27,254 nt of DNA from a virus. Under the pieces are notes generated by a model. The model saw nothing but the letters and a program-made list of their open reading frames with translations. It was not told the DNA's origin and searched no databases. How positions within the stretch are numbered: the first letter of the stretch is position 1; the number at the start of each line of letters is the position of its first letter. Where the stretch lies: positions 1 through 27,254 of IMG/VR virus record IMGVR_UViG_3300008267_000281, one strand, 5' to 3'. A program made the position numbers and the translations under genes. Of the stretch, positions 1 to 5,615 are shown one piece after another.

Positions 1-7
1 ATTTAAC

Positions 8-21
8 TATTTATTTTTTAA
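8..21 (+). promoter_or_regulatory. candidate late promoter motif before the resolvase gene
   Basis: TATTTAT followed by a T/A-rich tract ending in TTAA. The same core sits before other late-type genes in this window (see 9492, 13275, 14955, 17218, 22897, and reverse-strand copies at 2083-2089 and 3880-3886). Here it lies 49 bases before the ATG, further than most copies. Assignment rests on recurrence only; the DNA is AT-rich, so a chance match is possible. Confidence 0.35.
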
Positions 22-56
22 TATATTCTTTTAAATTATAGTAAAATATAAATAGA

Positions 57-707
57 ATGAATAGAAACACAAGTTTTTTATTGGCGTTAGATGTATCTAC
101 GTCAACAATAGGAATTGCTTTATTTGAAGATTTCGGTAAAAAAGGTAAATTAAAATTACTACATCACGTATCACCAATAGTTAAACCTAAACCTTCTAAT
201 AAAATGGAAGAATTGTTTAAAAAAGTTGAGATATTTGAAAATGAATTTTTAATTAACTATAAAGATATTGGAATCGATAGAGTTGTGATTGAAGAACCTT
301 TATTACAATCCAATAATGTTTATACTATTGCGACTTTATTAAGATTTAATGGTATGATTTCTAAATCTGTATATGATGCTTTGGGTGTGGTACCAGATTT
401 CATTTCATCTTATGACGCTAGACAATATTCTTTCCCAGAATTAATGGATATCAGAAAAACTAAAAAAGATGGTACACCGTTAAGTGAAAAACAAATTTCT
501 AAAAATAAACCAGTCTTATTTGGTGGTTACCCTTTTGATATTGATAAAAAATATGTATTATGGGAGAAAGTATCCGAATTAGAACCACAAGTTACATGGT
601 TTTATGATAAAAACAATAAACTTAAAAAAGAAACATTTGATACTTCAGATGCTTATGTAGCTGGAATTGGTTACATGTATAAACACAATATTTGGGATAG
701 AGATTAA
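57..707 (+). CDS. RuvC-like Holliday junction resolvase (RNase H fold)
   Basis: A 216-residue protein with the layout of poxvirus/phage RuvC-like resolvases. The first strand carries LALDVSTSTIGIAL with acidic D12, a second strand ends in VVIEEPL (E79/E80), and near the C-terminus there is DTSDAYVAGIGY (D195 or D198), which together would form a metal-binding acidic active site. Known family members cut branched DNA; in a T4-like phage this would resolve recombination and replication intermediates before packaging, the job done by gp49 in T4. The start is the first ATG in frame. It is followed after 51 bases by a separate host-type promoter for the primase, so it probably ends its own transcript. 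The late-type motif upstream fits a packaging-linked role, but that is inference. Confidence 0.75.
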   Translation: MNRNTSFLLALDVSTSTIGIALFEDFGKKGKLKLLHHVSPIVKPKPSNKMEELFKKVEIFENEFLINYKDIGIDRVVIEEPLLQSNNVYTIATLLRFNGMISKSVYDALGVVPDFISSYDARQYSFPELMDIRKTKKDGTPLSEKQISKNKPVLFGGYPFDIDKKYVLWEKVSELEPQVTWFYDKNNKLKKETFDTSDAYVAGIGYMYKHNIWDRD

Positions 708-722
708 ATTAGTTAACAAAAA

Positions 723-754
723 TTTGTAAATCATTCATATTTTTTGTAACTTTG
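723..754 (+). promoter_or_regulatory. Bacteroidetes-type promoter for the primase gene
   Basis: TTTG at 723-726, a 20-base spacer, then TAACTTTG at 747-754, matching the Bacteroidetes primary-sigma consensus (TTTG / TAnnTTTG). The ATG at 759 begins only four bases after the -7 element, so transcription would start at or next to the start codon and the mRNA would be leaderless or nearly so. Confidence 0.75.
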
Positions 755-758
755 TGTT

Positions 759-1694
759 ATGAATCATTTATTGGTAAACATTTTAGAAAGTTTTTTAGGT
801 CCCTACAGAAAACATAATGAAGACACTGGACAAATAGCATTTGATTGTCCAGCTTGCTCTGCTGATAAAAATCTAATTGACGGTGATGGTAAAGGTAATT
901 TAGAAATAAATTACGAAGAATCAATTTTTAAATGTTGGTCTTGTCAAGAGACAAACAATATGCACGGTCCGATTATAAAATTGTTAAAAAAATATGCAAC
1001 ACCTAAGAACGTAAGAGATTATCTACTTATTAAACCAGATGTTACTATTTCAGAAAAAATTAAGAAAGATATTATTTTAACATTACCAGAAGGGTATTTA
1101 GAATTATCTAAGTGTAATGGTAGTGAGTATAAATATCAACAAGCAATGTCTTATTTAAAGGAACGTGGTATTACCGATAAAATAATAAAAGATTATAAAA
1201 TAGGGTTTACTAGTAGGGGTAAATTTTTCAATAGAATTATAATACCTTCTTATGATTCTGAAAATAATTTAAATTATTTTATTGCTAGATGGTTTTCTAA
1301 AGAGTATACTAAATTAAAATACCTTAACCCAGATGTTGAAAAACAAGAGATAATCTTCAATGAATATAAAATTAATTGGGATGCGACAATTTATTTAGTT
1401 GAAGGTGCTACTGACCATATAGTGACTCCGAATTCAATTCCATTATTAGGTAAATACATCTCCCCTCAATTATTAGATTTACTACAAGAAAATGCAAAAT
1501 CATATGTTGTTATTGTGATGGATGACGATGCGTATGCTGATACAGTTAGGTTATATAATGAATTAAATTTTGGTGAACTAAGAGATAAAGTTAAAGTAGT
1601 TAAGTGCCCAGATGGCTATGACCCATCAAAGTTATATGAAAAATTTGGTAATAAAGGTGTTATAAAACTTTTAAAAACTGCATATAAATTATAA
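759..1694 (+). CDS. DNA primase, zinc finger plus TOPRIM
   Basis: A 311-residue DnaG-type primase. An N-terminal zinc ribbon is formed by C30-x2-C33 and C59-x2-C62. A catalytic TOPRIM domain follows, with the glutamate strand IYLVEGATDH (E215) and the DxD strand VVIVMDDDAY (D255, D257). It would make RNA primers for lagging-strand synthesis and work with a replicative helicase, which is not in this window. The length is close to that of T4 gp61 and shorter than cellular DnaG, which has a helicase-interaction C-terminus missing here. The start at 759 sits four bases behind a strong promoter; no other methionine occurs before the zinc finger, so a leaderless mRNA is likely. The 3' end overlaps the convergent acetyltransferase gene by six bases. 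Confidence 0.85.
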   Translation: MNHLLVNILESFLGPYRKHNEDTGQIAFDCPACSADKNLIDGDGKGNLEINYEESIFKCWSCQETNNMHGPIIKLLKKYATPKNVRDYLLIKPDVTISEKIKKDIILTLPEGYLELSKCNGSEYKYQQAMSYLKERGITDKIIKDYKIGFTSRGKFFNRIIIPSYDSENNLNYFIARWFSKEYTKLKYLNPDVEKQEIIFNEYKINWDATIYLVEGATDHIVTPNSIPLLGKYISPQLLDLLQENAKSYVVIVMDDDAYADTVRLYNELNFGELRDKVKVVKCPDGYDPSKLYEKFGNKGVIKLLKTAYKL

Positions 1695-2069
1695 AGCAGA
1701 AACAAATAGATTATCACTTATCTGTTTAGCCAAACCATCTTTAACCAAACTAACCCATAAATTAAAAGCTTCTTGACTTTGTTTATCATCTGAATATAAT
1801 TTTTTTCCTTCAGAAGCTAGTTTTTTAATTATGAATTTATACATCCCTTTACCTATACCTTGACCTTTAAATTCGTCATATAATAATGTAGAATGTATTT
1901 TATAATCATTTTCAAAATTTCTAAGTCTAAAAGCACCCATTCTTTTACCTTCATAAAAAGGTATAAACACTAATAAATTATTAACTAAGTTAGATTTTAT
2001 TTTAATTTTAGAAGTATCTACCTTTTTTTCAATGCTTTCTCTTAATATATGTCTTATGATATTTTTCAT
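1689..2069 (-). CDS. GNAT-family N-acetyltransferase with capsid-targeting-like leader
   Basis: A 126-residue protein with the acetyl-CoA-binding motif A of GNAT enzymes: FKGQGIGKGMYKFIIKKL, with the Q-x-x-G-x-G loop at residues 70-75. The acceptor cannot be predicted. The first residues, MKNIIRHILRES, resemble the leaders of four other proteins in this window (13544, 14978, 22916, 23112); each ends in a possible prohead-protease site, here L-R-E before S12. The gene lies on the opposite strand between primase and nuclease and is preceded by the candidate late motif at 2083-2089, unlike its early-type neighbours. I infer a late, virion-packaged enzyme that could be injected to modify a host protein, comparable in logic (not homology) to T4 Alt. 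The fold call is fairly sure; the packaging is a hypothesis. Confidence 0.7.
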   Translation of the reverse strand: MKNIIRHILRESIEKKVDTSKIKIKSNLVNNLLVFIPFYEGKRMGAFRLRNFENDYKIHSTLLYDEFKGQGIGKGMYKFIIKKLASEGKKLYSDDKQSQEAFNLWVSLVKDGLAKQISDNLFVSAL

Positions 2070-2074
2070 TTTAA

Positions 2075-2089
2075 CTTTTATAATAAATA
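2075..2089 (-). promoter_or_regulatory. candidate late promoter motif before the acetyltransferase
   Basis: Read on the reverse strand this is TATTTATTATAAAAG, beginning 20 bases before the ATG at 2069. It matches the TATTTATWNTWAAA pattern seen before the other late-type genes. It lies back to back with the host-type promoter of the nuclease gene (2091-2121). Confidence 0.5.
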
Positions 2090-2090
2090 C

Positions 2091-2121
2091 TTGTAAAAAA
2101 TATAAAAATTATGTAACTTTG
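2091..2121 (+). promoter_or_regulatory. Bacteroidetes-type promoter for the PD-(D/E)XK nuclease
   Basis: TTG at 2091-2093, 20-base spacer, TAACTTTG at 2114-2121. The ATG at 2137 lies 15 bases further, giving a leader of only about 10 bases with no Shine-Dalgarno sequence. Confidence 0.75.
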
Positions 2122-2136
2122 TAATAAAAACTAATT

Positions 2137-2919
2137 ATGAGTAAAGCTAAATTATGGGTTGGTCCAGTTTTCTTGGAACCAATTGAACATAAATATCATC
2201 ACAGAGAAACTGGTAAAATATATAAATCAGTAACTACTACACTTACGTCAATAGAGCCACACTTTGATTCTGAATCAGTGTCTATGGCTATAGTTAACCA
2301 AGCTGATAATGTAAAACAAGAAAGATATATCGGTTTATCTCAAGAACAGATTTTAGATTATTGGCAAATGTTAAATGACGAAGCAAATATTTATGGTTCA
2401 AAAGTTCATGATATAGTTGAACGTTATTTATTAGCTAATAAATGGTATTTTCCAGAAGATAATGAAGAAGGTCAATTTGAACAAAAAGTTATTGAAGGTT
2501 ACGAAAATTTAAAAGTTGATGAAGGTATTGCAATGTGGCCAGAAAGGATTTTGTTTGCTGAACAATATGAGTTGGCTGGCATGTCTGACCTTATAATTGA
2601 TATTGACGATGTGTATTTTGATGTTTGGGATTGGAAAACAAACCGTGAGTTTAATTTCTTCGACCCATTTGGTTATAAGACGCTTTTTAAGCCATTTGAC
2701 CACATGCAGTCATGTCAATGGTCAGTTTATACATTACAGTTGTCTGTATACGCTTATATGTATGAATTAGAGTTCCCGAAAAGAAAATGTAGACAAATCA
2801 GAATCGGTTATTGGGATAAAGAAAAAATGTCATTTGAAAAGATACAGATAATGTACATGAAAAACGAGGCTAAAAAGCTGGTTGAGATGCATTATTATAA
2901 CTTAATGAAAAACGCATAA
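2137..2919 (+). CDS. PD-(D/E)XK superfamily nuclease (RecB/Cas4-like)
   Basis: A 260-residue protein with the RecB/Cas4-type nuclease signature. The order is a histidine helix YGSKVHDIVERYLL (H91), an acidic strand AGMSDLIIDI (D151), the core VYFDVWDWKTN (D165 and K167 of the D-x-K motif), and a C-terminal helix with Q201 and Y205 (LQLSVYAYMYE). These residues build the metal site of DNA exonucleases and Cas4. No iron-sulphur cysteine cluster is evident, which argues against Cas4 itself. The neighbours are the primase and the gp46/gp47 nuclease, so a role in DNA end processing or recombination is reasonable. The gene was probably first in the same operon as gene 47 before a homing endonuclease separated them (see 2969-3007). 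Confidence 0.7.
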   Translation: MSKAKLWVGPVFLEPIEHKYHHRETGKIYKSVTTTLTSIEPHFDSESVSMAIVNQADNVKQERYIGLSQEQILDYWQMLNDEANIYGSKVHDIVERYLLANKWYFPEDNEEGQFEQKVIEGYENLKVDEGIAMWPERILFAEQYELAGMSDLIIDIDDVYFDVWDWKTNREFNFFDPFGYKTLFKPFDHMQSCQWSVYTLQLSVYAYMYELEFPKRKCRQIRIGYWDKEKMSFEKIQIMYMKNEAKKLVEMHYYNLMKNA

Positions 2920-2968
2920 TATGATAAAGAATTAGAGATTGAAAAAATACAAAAAAAAATAATTATAA

Positions 2969-3007
2969 ATGATAAAAAAAGTAGTACACTTAGCTGAATT
3001 TAATTAA
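2969..3007 (+). pseudogene. leftover 5' end of gene 47, cut off by homing endonuclease insertion
   Basis: A 12-codon frame reads MIKKVVHLAEFN and stops. The intact gp47 at 3944 begins MVRFVVHLADIH. Six of twelve residues are identical, including the VVHLA block that leads into the metallophosphatase D-x-H motif, and E/D is conservative. At DNA level I count 23 of 36 identical bases, several differences being synonymous. It sits 50 bases after the nuclease gene, where an operon partner would be expected, and the stop codon of the reverse-strand homing endonuclease falls inside it (2990-2992). I infer that this is the original start of gene 47. Too short to exclude chance, but both position and motif fit. 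Confidence 0.6.
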
Positions 3008-3847
3008 ATTGAATTTTTCTTTTTTTCTTTTTAAACCTACATTGTCGTATTCGATATTATCATAAATATAATTACCTAATTTTATAATACCATCCTTATT
3101 TGTTATTCTAATAACAGATGAGGATGATTTTATGTTTTTAGTTCTTTTTATGTTATATTTAATACCCAATTCTATACATAACCTTTCAAAATAAGTCCAA
3201 TCTTGGTCATATGATGAAGTCAGAGCAAACTGTCTAATTATTGAACCTTTACTAGGTTTACGATAATAAAAACAACCATCCCCATCAATCAAACCTCTGA
3301 AAAAATAATGTCTTAATCCATCTGGTATCTTAGATAATATTTTATCAGCTGAAATATATGATTTTTTATCGTAATTATGTTCAATTAAAAAGTTCATGAT
3401 TCGTTTATTATTAGTGATAACATTAATACTTGGTTTCCAAGATTTAACTGGTTGTTTACGTTCATAATAATTCCATTTACCCACTTTTTCTAATATTGGT
3501 TTAATCTCATCTATATCTTCTTTAACCATAGTAAAACCTAAATTTGAGTTATTCCCATTTTTTGATGGGTTTAGAAATCCATCAGCCCATATTAACCCTA
3601 ATAAATAAGATATTTCTTTTGTATTGATGTTATAAAATAATTCTGGATTAATATTACATTTATCATTTGGTTTAGATAATATAACACTTTTTATTGAGGG
3701 TAGTAATTTGATATTTAATTCATATGTTTTATTTTGTATTTTAGATTTTGTGTATCCAAGTTCTAAAATACAGTAATCAACACCGTATTTAGGGTAATTT
3801 ATTTTTAAAAATTCTATTTCTTTAGTTGTCCAAGTATTTTTTTTCAT
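2990..3847 (-). CDS. free-standing LAGLIDADG homing endonuclease
   Basis: A 285-residue single-chain homing endonuclease with two LAGLIDADG helices: YLLGLIWADG at residues 81-90 and FFRGLIDGDG at 182-191, supplying acidic D89 and D190. Two motifs in one chain allow an asymmetric target of about 20 bp. The N-terminus (WTTKEIEFLKINYPK, then a conserved second helix) resembles a SANT/Myb-like DNA-binding module often attached to phage homing enzymes. It is not inside an intron or intein: it runs opposite to its neighbours and lies between the nuclease and gene 47. The start of gene 47 is duplicated on its far side, marking the insertion point. A candidate late-type motif lies upstream at 3880-3886, as expected for T4-type homing genes. 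No defect is visible, so it is probably active. Confidence 0.85.
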   Translation of the reverse strand: MKKNTWTTKEIEFLKINYPKYGVDYCILELGYTKSKIQNKTYELNIKLLPSIKSVILSKPNDKCNINPELFYNINTKEISYLLGLIWADGFLNPSKNGNNSNLGFTMVKEDIDEIKPILEKVGKWNYYERKQPVKSWKPSINVITNNKRIMNFLIEHNYDKKSYISADKILSKIPDGLRHYFFRGLIDGDGCFYYRKPSKGSIIRQFALTSSYDQDWTYFERLCIELGIKYNIKRTKNIKSSSSVIRITNKDGIIKLGNYIYDNIEYDNVGLKRKKEKFNLIKFS

Positions 3848-3871
3848 GTTATTTTATTTCACTCATTGTTA

Positions 3872-3886
3872 TTCATATAATAAATA
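3872..3886 (-). promoter_or_regulatory. candidate late promoter motif before the homing endonuclease
   Basis: Reverse-strand TATTTATTATATGAA begins 39 bases before the ATG at 3847. It matches the core of the motif before the other late-type genes, but the distance is longer and the 3' A-tract is broken. Confidence 0.35.
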
Positions 3887-3895
3887 TTAATTTAA

Positions 3896-3927
3896 TTTGT
3901 AAAATAATAAAAAATGTAGTATATTTG
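3896..3927 (+). promoter_or_regulatory. Bacteroidetes-type promoter for gene 47
   Basis: TTTG at 3896-3899, 20-base spacer, TATATTTG at 3920-3927, and ATG at 3944. It would drive the 47-to-46 operon. Because it lies between the homing endonuclease and the re-formed start of gene 47, it was either brought in with the mobile gene or arose afterwards to replace the operon promoter that was cut off. Confidence 0.75.
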
Positions 3928-3943
3928 TATAAAAAATATTATT

Positions 3944-4756
3944 ATGGTAAGATTTGTCGTACATCTCGCTGATATACATATCAGAACACTTAGAATGCAT
4001 GATGAATACAAAGATGTATTCAAAACTCTTTTAAAAGATTTAAGAGAATTGTTGGTTGATTACAGCAGAGAAGAAATTAGAATAGTAATTGCTGGTGATT
4101 TGGTTCATCAAAAAATTGTTATTTCAAATGAGATGTTAATCTTGGGTACGTGGTTCCTAAGAAAATTAGAAGAGATAGCACCAGTTATTATTATTGCTGG
4201 TAATCATGACTTATTAGAAAATAACTCTAACAGAATGGATAGTATCAGTCCTATGGTACAATTTTTGGGGGATAAAGAAATAAATTACTTCAAAGAATCT
4301 AAGTGTTATTTAGATGACAATATTGTTTGGTGTGTTTATTCTATATTTGAAGAGAATAAAAGACCAGATATTGAAGGTGCTAAAATTGAGTTTGGGGATG
4401 ATAAAACATATATAGGGTTATTTCATGCACCAATTATAAATGCTAAAACAGATATTGGCTATGCTTTTGACCATGGTGCTGAATTAGAAATATTCGAAGG
4501 TTGTGATATAGCCATGTTAGGTGATATTCATAAACGTCAAGTTTTTAACCATAAAGGTATATTAATAGCGTACCCATCATCATTGATACAACAGAACTTT
4601 GGGGAAACAGTTGGTAAACATGGGTTTTTGTTATGGGATATTGAAACTAAAAGTTATACTGAACACGATGTTGATAACAAACAATCGTACTATCAGTTTA
4701 AAATAACATCGATGGAAGATATTGAGAACGGAGAAGAAAAACTAACTAATTTATGA
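3944..4756 (+). CDS. gp47: gp47-like recombination nuclease subunit (SbcD/Mre11 family)
   Basis: A 270-residue calcineurin-type phosphoesterase. Metal-binding motifs occur in family order: HLADIH (D10, H12), AGDLVHQK (D52, H55), IIAGNHDLLE (N87, H88, D89), GLFHAPI (H161) and MLGDIHKRQ (H196). In T4, gp47 and gp46 form the Mre11-Rad50-type complex that degrades DNA ends for recombination-dependent replication and helps degrade host DNA. It is shorter than T4 gp47 (339 residues), lacking much of the C-terminal region. The partner ATPase is four genes downstream in the same overlapping operon. The first ~12 codons include GTC and CTC, rare in this AT-rich genome, and differ from the leftover copy at 2969-3007, so the 5' end may have been replaced during homing. 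Confidence 0.9.
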   Translation: MVRFVVHLADIHIRTLRMHDEYKDVFKTLLKDLRELLVDYSREEIRIVIAGDLVHQKIVISNEMLILGTWFLRKLEEIAPVIIIAGNHDLLENNSNRMDSISPMVQFLGDKEINYFKESKCYLDDNIVWCVYSIFEENKRPDIEGAKIEFGDDKTYIGLFHAPIINAKTDIGYAFDHGAELEIFEGCDIAMLGDIHKRQVFNHKGILIAYPSSLIQQNFGETVGKHGFLLWDIETKSYTEHDVDNKQSYYQFKITSMEDIENGEEKLTNL

Positions 4757-5013
4757 GAAATGTAGCTGTAATATCATCATGTGTTGATGATTTCTTACAA
4801 TGGAGAGAAGATAATTTAAATCCAATTGAAATTGGTACTAAACAAAAAATAAAAGTTGACGACACGTTATTTGTTTTGGTTATGAAAACTGAACATGTTT
4901 GTTCACAATTATTTAATGAAGTCATTGAAACGGCTGATGCTCATACTAATTCTGAGTATTATAAAATAAAAGAAATTATTAAAGGAAATATTATAAAAGA
5001 TGAAATTAAGTGA
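4753..5013 (+). CDS. unknown 86-residue protein in the 47-46 operon
   Basis: Not recognised. The ATG overlaps the TGA stop of gene 47 (ATGA), the usual sign of translational coupling. The product has no membrane segment; it starts with a hydrophobic strand (VAVISSCV), has one more strand (TLFVLVMKTEHVC) and ends in a charged helix. Its 3' end overlaps the next gene by 14 bases. Location between gp47 and gp46 suggests a link to recombination or simple co-expression; no function is claimed. Confidence 0.7.
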   Translation: MRNVAVISSCVDDFLQWREDNLNPIEIGTKQKIKVDDTLFVLVMKTEHVCSQLFNEVIETADAHTNSEYYKIKEIIKGNIIKDEIK

Positions 5014-5230
5014 AATTAAAGAGTTTATTAACTCACTACCAGCAGAAATGGATGACTTTACTGTTGTTAATGGTGAGTATGGGTTTATGGACCCAGAAAA
5101 CGAAAAAGGGTTTATCTATAGAGTAGATAAACCAGTATTAGCAATAAACGTTGACGAGAAAGACATGGAGGTAGTCTTATTACATCAAACACGTGAAAAT
5201 TTAACAAATATTGACCTTGGAACTATCTAA
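5000..5230 (+). CDS. unknown 76-residue acidic protein in the 47-46 operon
   Basis: Not recognised. A small acidic soluble protein, starting with a helix (MKLSEIKEFINSLPAEMDDF) followed by a predicted beta region. It overlaps the preceding gene by 14 bases and the following one by 20, fitting a tightly coupled operon. Such small proteins are common beside 46/47 in T4-like phages, but I cannot name a family. Confidence 0.65.
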   Translation: MKLSEIKEFINSLPAEMDDFTVVNGEYGFMDPENEKGFIYRVDKPVLAINVDEKDMEVVLLHQTRENLTNIDLGTI

Positions 5231-5615
5231 AGAATTAAAAGATGAGATTTGGAATTATTGTCGCTTGAATGATATAACCAATATAGATGAATTCACAATT
5301 AAAATACTTAAACAAGGTTTCACAGTTGAAAAATTTGGGGCTACACCACAAGTTATTGAAAATAAAGTTGAAGTACCAGTAGAAAAAATTGTTGAGAAGA
5401 TAGTAGAAAAAATTGTTGAAGTTCCAGTTGAAAAAGAAATTTACGTAACTGATAATTCACAAGTTAAAGACTTATCTAAAAAAATTAAAAAACTAGAAGA
5501 AGAACGTGACTTGTATAAGAAAGACGCTGAACATTTTAAAAAAGAGTTTGAAGATACATTAGAAAAATTAAAAATAGAACAAAATAAAAACAAAAGAGAT
5601 TTTTATGGAGAGTAA
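5211..5615 (+). CDS. unknown coiled-coil protein with VEKIVEKI repeats, TTG start
   Basis: A 134-residue protein. Residues 1-45 look like a small helical domain (MTLELSKELKDEIWNYCRLN onward). Residues ~50-75 hold a valine/glutamate/lysine repeat (VEVPVEKIVEKIVEKIVE) and the rest is a charged coiled coil. No ATG occurs near the 5' end, so the start is taken as TTG at 5211, inside the preceding gene (20-base overlap). The end overlaps gp46 by 11 bases. The coiled coil and operon position would suit an accessory partner of the SbcC-like ATPase, but that is inference. Function unknown. Confidence 0.65.
   Translation: MTLELSKELKDEIWNYCRLNDITNIDEFTIKILKQGFTVEKFGATPQVIENKVEVPVEKIVEKIVEKIVEVPVEKEIYVTDNSQVKDLSKKIKKLEEERDLYKKDAEHFKKEFEDTLEKLKIEQNKNKRDFYGE

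Noticed and set aside
47-54. TATAAATA, identical to the T4 late promoter, just before the ATG at 57
   Set aside because: It ends two bases before the start codon, leaving no room for a transcription start, and the motif does not recur before other late genes. AT-rich chance match.
2137-2919. Cas4 identity for the PD-(D/E)XK nuclease
   Set aside because: No four-cysteine iron-sulphur cluster and no CRISPR array or cas genes in the window.
3944-4756. Possibility that gene 47 is a truncated pseudogene because it is shorter than in T4
   Set aside because: All phosphoesterase motifs are present and the frame is open and coupled to the next gene; a short C-terminus is common in the family.
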